In this document: one piece after another, positions 1 to 11,415 of the stretch
Layout of the letters: every line of letters starts with the position of its first letter
How positions within the stretch are numbered: the stretch's first letter is position 1
DNA from: Trichostrongylus colubriformis
Lineage: Eukaryota > Nematoda > Chromadorea > Rhabditida > Trichostrongylidae
DNA: 64,000 nucleotides
Direction of reading: 5' to 3'
Assembly (NCBI GenBank): GCA_963978905.1
Contig: OZ022259.1
Coordinates: 24,278,068 to 24,342,067, forward strand
Program-made: the position numbers and the translations under genes
Notes under the pieces: model-generated
What the model saw: the letters and a program-made list of their open reading frames with translations, nothing else
Database searches by the model: none
Told to the model about the DNA's origin: nothing

Positions 1-220
1 ACCAAGCCTTCCATCCCTCCGGGGTCGGTAAGTTGGTACCAGACTCGTCTGGGAGGGTAAAAGCACTGACTTGTACATCGGCTGGCCACCGCAAGTCATT
101 GTATAGGCCACATCACATTCACCAGCCATCACGATTCTGAATGGAACTAGAATGTGCGGCGCATCCCACAGAAGGGATTGATTAATGCCAAAAACTTTAT
201 CCTTTCATTTTAACTTCTCC
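1..220 (+). repeat. tRNA-derived SINE (family A), left-truncated by window edge
   Basis: The 3' part of a repeat seen at least five more times here (845, 8360, 14383, 44547 on plus; 40951 on minus). It carries the family body (ACTCGTCTGGGAGG, GGCCACATCACATTCACC, GCGGCGCATCCCACAGAAGG) and the tail that runs into ACTTTATCCTTT. The tRNA-like head lies outside the window. Confidence 0.8.
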
Positions 221-844
221 AACAACTTTTTACTTTTTTCTTCTTTTTTTTTTATATGAGATGTGTCTACAGGCCAGGCCACCTTCCATTGACTTCTACT
301 TTGAGATTAAGTAAGACATACAGGTAGCTCCATTACATGCATCGAAGTCTTCTCGTATATGTCAATTTCTTCACGTAACGTAAAAGTCAATTAGAAGAAT
401 CACAGTAATCATTGAATTCGAACAAAAACCTCTCAAAAAAGTCGCAAAACAGGACAACCGGCCAGATTCCTACTACAATACAATTGGTAGCTGGTTCTTT
501 GTGGAGAAAAACGTTTTGTTCACGGCAGACTGCAGCCACTCAAGAGCGAATTCAATTGGCTTAATTCATGACGTGTCGAGGAGAAAGGGTGAAGCAGCAA
601 GAAACAAACGAATAGCATTACACTGGCCTTTGGAGGCGTCTCGAAAAGAATGACGACGAAATCACATTTGTTGACCTTCAACCGACCTTCAAATATTTAT
701 AGCGTATTGTTATACATATTTATATTGTGCAACACTATATTTATTTATATGTAGGATTTATCTGACATATAAAATGCGGTACGCGGTCACCTAGGATACT
801 GATAATAGCAATGATGCTAGTGAAATAATTCGCGTTATTCATTC

Positions 845-1130
845 TCTTGAGGGTAGGGGCAGTGACAGGTGGCGCGCACTCTCTTTCTCACGGTGCGGGG
901 ATCAAATCCCGCATCAATGTCCGCCCAGGGCAACTGTCTTCTATCCTTTCAGGGCCGATGAATTGGTACGAGACTCGCTTGGGAGGATAAAAGCACTGAC
1001 TTGCTCATCGGCTGGCCCCCACAAGTTATTGCAGAGGCCACATCATATTCACCTGCCACCACAATTCTGTATGGAGCTAGAATGCGCGGCGCATCCCACA
1101 GAAGGGATTAATTAGCGAAAACTTGCCCTT
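845..1130 (+). repeat. tRNA-derived SINE (family A)
   Basis: A full-length but diverged copy. The head has a degraded A-box region (GGCAGTGACAGGTGGCG) and a B-box-like GGGGATCAAATCCC, then the shared body and the ending GCGGCGCATCCCACAGAAGG. The head and box layout of a pol III tRNA gene fused to an unrelated body is the SINE signature; the parent tRNA is not clear. Confidence 0.75.
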
Positions 1131-1195
1131 CAACCCTATTCTTCTGTAGTGATCAATTTTTGATTGCCTCAAACCATTATTATTATTTTACCATT

Positions 1196-1462
1196 CATTT
1201 TTAATTTTTGATAACTGCTGTTTATCGCCGCAGCTCGCGATGCGAAAGTTACTACAAGGATGCTGAGTTATGGGCAAGCTGAGTTAAGGTGAAGGCGGTG
1301 TCGTAGTGTAATGGATTAGCACATATTCGCGGAAAGGATGAAGTGCGGGTTCGAGTCCCGTCCGGCACCGAAGCTTTTGCCCATAACTCAGCATCCTTGT
1401 AGTAACTTTCGTATCGCGAGCTGCGGCGATAAACAGCAGTTATCCAAAATTAAAAATATCAA
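1196..1462 (+). repeat. Hairpin-flanked tRNA-like SINE (family B), inverted tail dimer
   Basis: At 1297-1369 lies a tRNA-like sequence of 73 nt: acceptor arms GGTGTCG and CGGCACC pair over 7 bp, a 5-bp anticodon stem (TATTC with GGATG) can form, and the T-arm is a perfect B box (GGTTCGAGTCC). The anticodon loop (GCGGAAA) lacks the universal T33, so a working tRNA is unlikely. It sits at the tip of a long inverted repeat: 1196-1276 is the reverse complement of about 1378-1462 with few mismatches, ending in TTGCCCATAACTCAGC. Other copies are at 1592 and 42404, with a degraded one at 9402. Confidence 0.75.
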
Positions 1463-1569
1463 AATAATTACTAAAGCTTTCAGCTTCACGGTTCGATGCC
1501 GAAATTGGCCAACCGGCTCAACACGTTATACGTGTGAGTGCTGATAAGCTATGGTAAATATATCATTCA

Positions 1570-1705
1570 AAAGCTGAGTTAAGGTGAAGGTGGTGTCGGT
1601 CGTGTAATGGATTAGCACATATCCCCGGAAAGGATGAAGTGCGGGTTCGAGTCCCGTCCGGCACCGAAGCTTTTGCCCATAACTCAGCATCCTTGTAATA
1701 ACTTT
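1570..1705 (+). repeat. tRNA-like SINE (family B), second copy
   Basis: The tRNA-like part at 1592-1665 is nearly identical to that at 1297-1369 and has the same flanks (AAGCTGAGTTAAGGTGAAGG before, AAGCTTTTGCCCATAACTCA after), but no inverted left arm. One extra base near the D-arm and a CCGGAAA anticodon loop argue against a functional tRNA. Confidence 0.75.
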
Positions 1706-3833
1706 ACCATTCATTGTTTTATATAATATGTTCCATTGAATTTTCAACTGTTTTTTTTTTTATTTCGGCGAAATTATCTTTGATTCGAAAATTACAAGAA
1801 AGTAGAGTTATTAGATAACTAGAGGGACATATGTTAAAATGGAAAATAGGAAATAGCAAGCGATGGAATCGATAAAGAACTTGGTCAACTACAGTTACAA
1901 TCGGAGAATAATGATAAAAACATCACCATTTTGAACGTCTCATTATGAGTACCCTAAAAACAACTGAAAACAAGAGAATGAAGCTTTCATCTACGATGTT
2001 CTTTCCTAATGGCCACTCCATCATCCCTTATTTACCTTCAATCCATTCAGCTATTGAGCTTTAGCTTCCCTATGTTTTTATGTTTTTATATAGTAGCATA
2101 CAAAGGACCTGAAAGAAAAAGGAGATGAGATGGCCGTAACGCGCCTCATATACAGGGACACCTCCCTTGCAAAAATCTAAACATCTGCCACTCCAAAAGG
2201 TCTTAAACGTCACAGAATCTGTAGGAAGACAGGGATTGGATTAATGTGGATCATCCAACTGAACAAGTGTGCAAATGAAAATGCTGTGTGCATGGCGCAG
2301 GACTTAAGAGCCGAAAACTTTCTATGCTGAATCACTTTGCTTTGCTTACCAAGTTATTTATTGTTTTCAGCTTATCCTATGTTACGCACTATTATATAGT
2401 ATTTACTATTGATTATATATTATATTATGTATTATTTATTTATATTACATTATATTATACATTATTTACTATATATAGTACTTGTAATATTATTTCTAGA
2501 GTTAAATTATTTTTGCTCGCATTTGAAATGAAGTCTAGGATAGTGTAAGGTAAGGGAAAGGGGTTTATGGTGTTTCACGATTTTTTTCAGTTTTTTTATC
2601 TTCTACCTTCTATTACGATTACTGACACATTTACTACCGAGAAAAATAGTCCTGAATCGTGGATTTCATGTTATTTTTATGGATCTTATCTAAACAACCT
2701 AAGTCTATGTACGAGTTCGAACTGAAAATAACTTTGAGGTCAAGACCTGAAGACCAACTTCCAAATTTTCCACGAATCGTAACGTCGTAGTGAAGCAGCG
2801 ATTTCGATAGCCTACAGCATTCGCACACAGCTGATGTAATAACGACACAACACGACACACGTGAATTTAAAGCCGATGTGTGACACCGCGCAATGCCCCC
2901 CCCCCCCCCGACGGTCGTTTTCAGACAATTTTGCAAGCAAGGGAAAGTGGAAGAATAGAGCAAGCTGTGTAAAGGAAAAGGAAATTTGTTAAAAACCAAA
3001 TGGAACTCTGGGACACGCCGTGCATTCCACATTCACTCAAAAATTAGTGAGTGTTCCTGAATCCTATTTAACTACCTTTTGTGTTTATTTATTTCTATGC
3101 TTATATTGTCCGCATTAATATGTCAGCTATTCAGTTCTACCAAAAAGGAATCCCATAATCCCATGGGGATAATAAATTGGGTCAGATCGAGTGGGTACCA
3201 ATGATTGACGTAGTTTTTTTTGGCATGCTTAAAAGCTCACATATTTGAGTAGGTCAACTCTAGCTAACTATTTCTGTTATTGCCATTATTATTATTAACT
3301 ACACAGCGTTTATCAAATTGCCTAAAGGATTCCTCAGATTAAAGAGTAACATTTTATATACTCTCAGGAAGGCACTGGTTCAAACAAAGAATCGAGTCCT
3401 CTAAGGAGACCACCAGAAATGAAACGGAATAGGATGGAAAGCCTTCGCTCAACTAGCCGTGTACAAAGCAATGAGCAAAATTAGATCGGACATCATATGT
3501 TCGAACGTATTAGCTTCATTTTTTAGCACATCAGGGTTTATTAGCGCCATCAGCAGTCTAATGTGCATGTCATAATGAGCATAATTAGCGCCAACAGGCT
3601 CAATAATAGCCATGAGAATTGAGTGCTTAAGACATCGCAGTAAAGAGAGCCAGCCACAAAACTGTGGCATCAAAAACGGAATATAAGTGCTGTAGTGATA
3701 ATGATCACTTTGGGAGGATTATTTATTTATTTTATTTATTGCATGTATGGGTACACATGAAATTATTGGACTGACTATAGGTCGAATGACAACGCATCAT
3801 TCAGTGACCAATTAGAACACGAAAGAAAAGAAC
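1706..3833. other. Gene-free stretch
   Basis: No coding exon with a plausible splice frame and no repeat family recognised. A C homopolymer of about 14 bases lies near 2896. AT-rich short repeats (TATATTATAT-like) occupy about 2390-2500. Confidence 0.5.
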
Positions 3834-3836
3834 TAA

Positions 3837-4926
3837 CTAGGGAAGGTATTTTACTTCCCATGGAACTTTGAAATGAGACCATGGGGAATCGATGGAGCTT
3901 CGAACGCTAATTATTACTGTGAAAACCAAAATTGCCAAATGGCATCCTGAAGAGAGTTACGAAGGGTCAAAGTTTGCCTGTGACTTGCCTGTGAAATCTC
4001 AATGGCGAGATGCTTCGTCATCAGCATGACTAGCGGAGAGCCACTAAGGGTCTCAGTGGCTCAGTGGTGATAAGCCGGTTCTGGAGGCGCGAAGACGTGG
4101 GTTTGCTTCCCGCCGGTGCGGCCTTTTTGGGTTTCATGGTCAGTAAGTGTTTTTCTTCCACTTCTAAACGTTTCCTTGTATGATATTCACGCGTAGGGGA
4201 TCGAATTACTCCTCTGTGCAAATTTCCAGCCGGATCCAGTTTTTGGCCCAACTTCGGAAAATTAGGGGTGGCCAGGGGTTAAGTAAGAGTTTTTGAATTT
4301 CCTTCCACAAAAATATCTGCAAGCTGAACAAGATAACCTAAACATACCTATCACACTTGCCCATCACACTAAACGCACGCAACAAGCGCCAAGTAAGAGC
4401 ATCTGCTGGGCAAGGGTCAACGACTACTCCTTTGTTGAATGGGTTGCCAGCCAATAGCCCATCAATTTTTCCGAGATTTGGTCAAATTCTCGAATAGGCT
4501 GAAAACTGGTCCCATAGGGTAATTTGATCCCCTGAACACGAAAATCACACTGGTTTTGCGTGAAAACGTATGGCTCGCGCGCTATGGGCTTCCAAACATA
4601 CCATGAAATGGTATTTTTTTTTTCAAGAAAAACTTTAATAACTTCACTCAGGTAATTGTTCGACGGAATCTGAATACAGATTTGAGATCAGCATTTAAGA
4701 GCGCGTACAGTGGTATGTGTCTCATTGCAAATGGCCATTTCGACAAACCATCTGATGGCAAAGTGCCTCGCCAATGAGGTGTCGCAGGTAAACTTTGACC
4801 CCTCGTAACTCGCTTCAGCGCCATTTGGCAATTTTGGATTTCACAATTATAATCAGTGTTCGAAGCTCTATCGATTCCCGCGGGTCTCATTTCAAAGCTC
4901 CATGGGAGGTAAAATACCTTCCCTAG
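3837..4926. mobile_element. Non-autonomous TIR element with TAA target duplication (Harbinger-like)
   Basis: The ends CTAGGGAAGGTATTTTAC and its near-perfect reverse complement face each other. Similarity between the arms continues for about 190 bp (3837-4030 against 4740-4926). Both sides are flanked by TAA (3834-3836, 4927-4929), the 3-bp duplication typical of PIF/Harbinger elements. No transposase frame is visible, so it must depend on an element elsewhere. A tRNA-like SINE sits inside it. Confidence 0.7.
4040..4130 (+). repeat. tRNA-like SINE head nested in TIR element
   Basis: GTGGCTCAGTGGTGATAAGC resembles an A box and GTGGGTTTGCTTCCCGCC a B-box arm, ending in GGTGCGGCC. It is not cloverleaf-perfect. 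It lies in the non-paired centre of the 3837-4926 element, which suggests a later insertion. Confidence 0.45.
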
Positions 4927-4975
4927 TAAGAGAAGAAGAAAAGAAATTTAAAATCAACTAAAACAATCCAAAAGC

Positions 4976-5359
4976 TTAGAACTGTTGGTACCCTGATTGC
5001 CAAAGATTGAAGTCTCTATTAGAGGAAACGATGCAATATGCTTTCGAATGGACTGCGGTTCGGGGCAAGACGAATTTTTTGCTTAACTTGGAGAATACAG
5101 TTACATCTCTGATGGTAAAGATGTTGGCCCTAACATTTGTTCTAGCCCTTGCAACAGAAGACTTGTGCTTTTCTACCTTTTTGCTGGAACTCCTAATGGT
5201 GAAGAAACCCTGATTTTTGACATAACGTTTTCCTGTGTTCCTTAAATAGGGTGATAAGAACAAGCTCTCCCGTCTGCACAGAAGAGATTCGAAACCTAGT
5301 ATTTTACTTCGTATAACCCCTCTGGGTATAGCGCAGTAGCTATATACAAGCGCGCGCAT
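4976..5359 (-). pseudogene. LINE reverse-transcriptase C-terminal remnant
   Basis: The minus-strand translation matches in kind the tail of the LINE at 40.5-41.7 kb: a motif like FFTIRSSSKKVEKHKSSVAR, then NIFTIRDVTVFSKL, parallels the sequence after the SINE in that copy (FTIRAVTELQVNEKN). Only the segment after the polymerase core is present, with no intact ORF2, so this is a dead 5'-truncated copy. Family assignment (CR1/jockey-like) rests on the better copy. Confidence 0.55.
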
Positions 5360-7690
5360 GAGAATGTATCGGAAGTCGGAAAAGCGATAGCCTTTTGATC
5401 ATTTTCAAGAAAATCCATAGAACAGGGTAATTTCACTTAAAAACCCAGCTCAAGGGTTTGGTTTGGTACTTTCCGCTGTTGCTCTTCGATTGACTGAGGC
5501 ACTGAGAGTCTTGAAAGTGAGTTCATGTTCACTACCTGAGCACAGCATACCCACTCATCGATATTCTTGACATCAATCAACAGTAACAAGAAGGACTATG
5601 TACTCCGAATCTGCTCTGGTTTCTGAGTATCCGTCAGAACTTGCATTTCTTCTATCAAGCACGTCAATCTACACAAGATTACGGTATTGTGCAATGAAAT
5701 AGAAAAAATCGCACTGCTAAAATTATATAAAAAGCTTCTGTGCGCAAAGTCAAGGAGAAACAATGCAGGATGAAGACCGAGAACTGCACCCCCTGTCAAA
5801 AATCACAAGAAAAGTGCGAATTTGGAAAAAAATTGACATCAGTTGTATCTGTAGGAGACAGTAGGGCAGTATGAGTACTCCGAACTGAAAGCATTAGCGC
5901 AAAATGAAACGTTTACTTTCAAACCGGATTAAGAACAGCGACATAAAAGCGTGAAATCGAAAGTATTTACAGATGTGAGGTTAGGCTCCTTGATAAAATT
6001 GAGCGATCACATTTTCGACTATGTGAAACGAGAAGAAAGGCAATGGATAACAAAATGGAGTCTCTTTGGTGATCCATTTGTGTCAGTGAGAGAACTGCAT
6101 TCCAAGTACAAACTGTAGGGCTGGTAATAGTAGTAAAAAGGAAAGAGTAAGCTCTCTCACATAAATTTGAGAAGTATCAGCTCACAAGAATGTCTAGTAA
6201 CATCGTAAGTGGGATTTATTGTTTTTGCTCCTTCGCGGAACCGAGGAGTAAATTGAAAAGTTGATATCAGTTTTACCTCCGGGTGCAGTCGGGCAGTATG
6301 AGTACTGAAGAACCGAAAGCAATAGTGCAAAATGGCAAATTCCAGCAGCTCATACACAACGCTAATCCGATCGTCTTCGGCATTTTTCTGGTAACAAACG
6401 TGAACATACCGGTGACATGCACGGACTGTCACTGAATAACGACGAATCCATGAATGTTGCCATAGACCTGTGCGAATGAATTAGTGCAGCTTAGGGTCGT
6501 GCACTTTAGTGGCCATCCAATAATCGGGCCGCTCTCCACCTCCAGCCGAAGACAATGTTTCGTCTACTCCACAATGACTATTTTGTCGCCCTTGAACTTT
6601 GCTGCTTTTCGAACAGGGTACAGCGAGAGTCGAGGAATTCTCGACAGTGAGGTCGTATTTGAACGGACAGGAAGGTGGGGGGGGGGTCGTGCCTCAACAG
6701 GTTAGCGACAAGCATTAAAATCCAAATTCTCAATAATCAAATGCGAAGCAAAGGTCATTTGACAAATATAAAATAAATATACTTTCCAAAAGGATTTATA
6801 GCAATAAAACACATTGCAACTATGCAACCCGCCAACAACTGATATTGTAGAAATAAAAAAGGAGGGTCTCACTTGATCGCCGTGGATGGGAAGGGTCGTA
6901 CTGAAACGCCTTCTTTCCTCAACACCGAGGGCACGTAGGTTTGGAATAATAACTCTAGAACAAAGGTACAATTCACGATAAACTCATGTGGATTATTCCG
7001 ACCGATAAAGTGCCCAATAATAAAGCAGTTATCGAGTAAAGGCTACAGAGTTCAAATGAAAAATGAAAATAATGCCAAAATCAAGGATTCCAAAGTTTTT
7101 TTCTAAGTACGAAATTAAAAAATAGGGGTGGACGTTTGTCTATCTTTGCAGCCGGTGATATCACGCGAAATTCAGCGGCACCATTTACTGTTTACATTAC
7201 CTTCACTAATACATTTTCTGTTTTATCTTACTTATCGTCATCAATCAAAAGCTTTATCGAAGTGACGGCGGTGCCCAGCATTCGCCACGCTTTAAACGCT
7301 TCAGTCGTGACGGTCTGTGAGGTTGCATTCATAGTTGGCAACACAATCGTACGACATACGCAACGCATCCTCGATGAAGTCCTCGGCGTGATAGTTGGCA
7401 TGCTAGCGTCGCTTAAATGACATCATCTCACGCTGTAAACGGCGAAGTGTACGACTTCTGTGTCCCAGACCTGTGTGGTTTTGGCGTAACTAAAATTGCC
7501 TTCAACTTTAAAACCTATTTCATTAAAGTTACAAAAGTTTTTCAACTTGCGGAATCGCTACTTTCGAGACGCGATCATGTTTTATAACACCATGAAGATG
7601 AAAATAAAAATAATAATATGTAATAATGAGATGTGATATACAACAAATATATAGAGACTAGTTGAGCTGGGGCACACTACCGCGCGCGTA
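5360..7690. other. Gene-free stretch
   Basis: No exon chain, RNA gene or repeat family recognised. Only short frames without splice support occur; a G homopolymer is present near 6677. Confidence 0.45.
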
Positions 7691-7869
7691 ACATCATAGG
7701 CATCAGTGGGCGGATAGGATTTGCTTTTTCTTTGAATTCATTCACTACTCATTACCACATCACGCTACGCTCACATTGAGCGGTTCCCCGCTCGCGTCAA
7801 GTTTGTTCAAGATAGCTTCGACGTTGATTGTTTCTATCTACTTTTTTCCTGAACTCAAGGCTGCGTTAG

Positions 7870-8225
7870 AGCCGAGTTATGAATTTTTGCTGCACGGACC
7901 GCCCATCCGGCGTACCCCCTGCCCACTGTGCTCGGGCCTCTTTCATGACTTTCAGAAACTCATGGCTGACATCAACTCATCTTTTCTCCACGTTTTGGAT
8001 ATTCTAGAAGCTACATAATTTTCGGTTCGAGTGCCAATCTTTCGGTGCAAGCCTCGCCCACTGTGGGCGGAGCTTAACTTAGTTCATGTGTGCTCCTTAC
8101 TTCTTGTTCCAGGCCCTACCCTCCCCAAACTTGTCTCTATCTCCACAGGATGTTTTTCAAATAACACCCAATTTCGTGAAAGACGGACGGACGGACGTAC
8201 AGACAGACGAAGCGTTTTATATATT
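7870..8225 (-). mobile_element. Helitron-like element fragment (5' end, reversed)
   Basis: On the minus strand it starts with the family 5' end (AAACGCTTCGTCTGTC then a TCCGTC/TGTC-rich run and TTTCACGAAATT), followed by the TCCGCCCACAGTGGGCGAGG palindrome found in the 58.7-61.6 kb array. Only one copy of the array unit is present and no 3' hairpin end was found. Confidence 0.6.
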
Positions 8226-8272
8226 GCGTTTTAGCGTTTTATAGCGTTTTATATAATATAATAGCAGAGATA

Positions 8273-9112
8273 CAGCAGCGCTCAAAAGTCTTCGGCGAAA
8301 TGGTCTTTCACTTGGGTTTTTCACTTGTAACTTTTTTGCATGGAAGTAAAAAGGTTTGCAGGGCGGAGGTGGTGTAGTGACCGGTGGCGCGCAACCCACT
8401 CTCATGGTGCGGGGATCAAATCCCGCATCAACGCCCGCCCAGGCCAACCAAGCCTTCCATCCCTCCGGGGGTCGGTGAATTGGTATCAGACTCGTCTGGG
8501 AGGATAAAAGCACTGACTTGTACATCGGCTGGCCACTGCAAGTCATTGTATAGGCCACATCACATTCACCAGCCATCACGATTCTGAATGGAACTGGAAT
8601 GTGCGGCGCATCCCACAGAAGGGATTGATTAACGCCAAAAACTTTATCCTTTTATCCTTTTAATTTTTTTGCAACTGCACCGATCTAAGAGAAATTTTAG
8701 TATGTTGTACTTGGATACACTGCATACTTAGTATACTATTTCAGCGCTCAACGGTGTAGGTTACGTGATTATATGAAATTTTTTGTTTTTATAGTGCCAT
8801 CCCTATGCCGTCCGTTGCGCCGCTGTCATCAAAAGTCGTGTTCCTTTTACAAAATATTAATGTTCTCTGAGGCTTGCTCGTTTTGTTTTTGTAAAGAAAG
8901 CCCTTCCCCTTGACTAAGCTCTTACTTTTTTTGGGTGGTCTTGTAGTAAATTCTTGTAAAAAACCATGAAAAGTGTCAAGCGGCACTCAAGTACATAGAA
9001 GGAGGTGTTGGCAATAGGTTCAGGCATCACATATTAAAATTTTGTCAAATTTGGTCGAGTAGAAAAAAGTTATGACAAAAGAGTTTTGGCCGAAGACTTT
9101 TGAGCGCCACTG
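8273..9112. mobile_element. Tc1-like non-autonomous element split by a SINE
   Basis: Ends CAGTGGCGCTCAAAAGTCTT (right, reversed) and CAGCAGCGCTCAAAAGTCTT (left) are inverted repeats followed by CGGC, each flanked by TA (8271-8272, 9113-9114), the Tc1/mariner target. Without the roughly 290-bp SINE insertion the element is about 550 bp and has no transposase frame. Confidence 0.75.
8360..8655 (+). repeat. tRNA-derived SINE (family A), best full-length copy
   Basis: Head GGCGGAGGTGGTGTAGTGAC contains an A-box-like TGGTGTAGTG, then a B-box-like GGGGATCAAATCCC, the shared body and a tail repeating TTTATCCTTT. TTTGCA occurs just before the head and again after the tail, a candidate target duplication. 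It lies inside the Tc1-like element, so it is the younger insertion. Confidence 0.8.
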
Positions 9113-9186
9113 TATATAGAGTTTATAATATATATAATTATGAAAAAATAATAAATGAAATGATGTGCTTACAAAAAGCGCCGCTA

Positions 9187-9570
9187 TCACCTGTATGGTC
9201 CGTAGATGTTACCCTCTGCGATTTGGTGAAGCCTGACAATGGGTAATGCATCTGTCGGAAAGCGCTCGGAAAGCGTCGCCTGCGTCGTTCCACCTCTCAC
9301 CCGTGCCAGTGATTGCAGCCACGCCCTGTTGGCGCAAAGTATGAACGGGCCTTTCACTACCGAAAACACTTCCACTCTGACTCACTCATCGTTTTGAGCA
9401 TGTCGACCAGTGTCAGCCGAACCGTGAAGCTAAAAGAGTACGTGTCCCGTCCGAGACCAAAGCTTTTGCCTCAGCAGACCTGTAGCAGCTTTCCTATAAC
9501 GCGCTGTGGCAAAAATCAGGAGCTAACAAAAATCAAAAGCCAAAAAGAAGGCTTTTTCAATTTGTATAGC
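9187..9570. repeat. Degraded MITE end and family B SINE copy
   Basis: GCGCAAAGTATGAACGGGCC at about 9335-9354 matches the terminal repeat of the MITEs at 46427 and 63375; the opposite end is poorly conserved. From about 9402 a degraded family B SINE follows, with the remains of its B box (GTCCCGTCCGAGACC), the AAGCTTTTGCC flank and the AGCTAACAAAAATCAAAAG tail. Confidence 0.45.
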
Positions 9571-9879
9571 GCGAAATCCCCAGAAAAAATGCTTTGATGA
9601 CCTGTTGTATTGTGTTGTTTCCCACTTTTCTACCCCTCTTTTTCTGAGGATTCCTGCAAGTGCAAAGCTCTCGAAATGACATGGCAATTAATTATTCCAG
9701 CTGTGACTAACAAACATTACAAACACTATGTTACAACGACAGACGATTTCTACGTAGCAAATCTCGGCAACTACGATCTGAGCTATAGAGTTCGGTGGCT
9801 CAGAAAAGAGGGAGACGTCCATTTTGAAAACCATCAATGAAATAAGCACACTAGGTAATATAGCCTGTTTCGTGTTTTG

Positions 9880-10060
9880 AGTTCGGAAGTCTTAGAATCC
9901 CGTGAGACTTTACAATTTTACAATTTCGCGATTTTGCGACTTTACGGCATCGCACTCTCGCAGGAGGAGTTGCAACAGTGGGCAATCTCCGTGTCGTAGT
10001 ATCGTGTGCGAAAGTGCGATGCTGCAAAATCGCAGAATCGCATAATCGCATTTCCAAAAT
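9880..10060. repeat. Degraded inverted-repeat MITE
   Basis: A segment with many phased TTGCGATTTT / AAAATCGCA words on opposing halves, resembling the MITEs at 11234 and 47203 (TCAGACTTCGCAATTTT ends). Ends are too diverged to define. Confidence 0.35.
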
Positions 10061-11233
10061 CGGCAAAGAGCTCGGCTGTGCACAGGCTCCGGTAAGAGAA
10101 AAGGATGAATGCTATATTGAGAAAAGAGCTTATTTGGTAATTATCGCTTCGAGATGATTTCTAATTTTTGCGAAAAGAAGGAAATTTTTTCCAAATTGAA
10201 ACGGTAAAAGGAACTGTAAGAAATTTACTGATTTTGTAATAATAGCAGTGAAAAAAAAAACAGTTTCAAAAAAAGAGAAGGTCAAAGTGTACGGGCTTTG
10301 AGATGCAAAGAAAAAGCTGTAAATCACTGATAAGAACACAAAAATTTGCAAAACTCGGATATCTGAACAAATTTCCAGTTCCATAAATTCTACAAAATAC
10401 TGGAGAAAATCTAGGATAAATTATGATATGGTGCGCATTCGAAATCCTAAAGGTGAACGCACACACTCCCCCTACAGGAAAGAAGCGGTAAAAAAGGATG
10501 TGACTACAGTGTCAGTGGACCGTCTGGCTCCACTAAAGACAATCATGAAAAGAACCGGAGTCATGGCGCATACGGCACCTTCGTAAAATCATGCAACCCT
10601 GAGCTGTAAATACTAAATTTTCTGGAGTTCACAATGAAGAGAATACTTCTTTATTTATAGGATATGCGTACCATCATGGATTATTGAGCCATGAAGATCT
10701 AAAACCTCTCTTTGAAAAGGATAAATACAAACTTGTTTATCAACTCCCAGAATTAGATGCCATATGCCAACAATTTTACTAGTAACTAATTTTTAAATAC
10801 ATAGTAAAAGAACAGTCTGAAAGGGGAAACTTGATGGCCGAAAAAGCACCTTTCTAGGAACAAAAACTGGAAGGAAACAACGTAGGAAAATTCAAGATGG
10901 CATACTACCGTATAACTTTTCTCAATCTTCTTCGAATTGTACAGCCTTAGATTTCTGTCCTTCCAAAGTAATAAATTCGATTTCAAAAAAAGTAGGGGAA
11001 GTAGAAGTGTCAACTTAAGGACATACCTCTCATCTGTGGACATTGTCGAGATCTGTGACTGGCTGAGCTTTGAAATAACTCAGACTGCTTTTGTTCCAGT
11101 GCATGTTAATGTGGATTCTCAGAGCTGTGAAGCTTACTTTACAGCAGCAATGACTGCCTTGACCTATTGACTACGAATAACCCCTGAGAGTATGACTGTT
11201 CTTCATTCCACATTACTGCACGCCGTCGCAGTA

Positions 11234-11415
11234 AGGCCACCATCAGACGTCGCAATTTTCGATTCTGCTATTCCGCGACTTGTTCTGCGAGTTGGCGGCG
11301 TCCCTTTTTCGCATACGATACTGCGATATTGAGATATTGTATTGCCGCAACTACGCGTGCGGAGCCGCGACTCTGAAAAACGCAGATTCGCAAAATCGCG
11401 AAATCTGACGGATGT
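11234..11415. mobile_element. MITE with AAGGCC...TCAGAC inverted ends
   Basis: Left end AAGGCCACCATCAGACGTCG and right end GCGAAATCTGACGG (reversed partner) delimit about 180 bp rich in CGCGATTTTGCGAATC-like self-complementary words. The copy at 47203-47358 shares both ends. Confidence 0.55.

Noticed and set aside
1297..1369. Functional tRNA gene
   Set aside because: The stems pair, but the anticodon loop lacks T33 and the same sequence recurs with SINE flanks.
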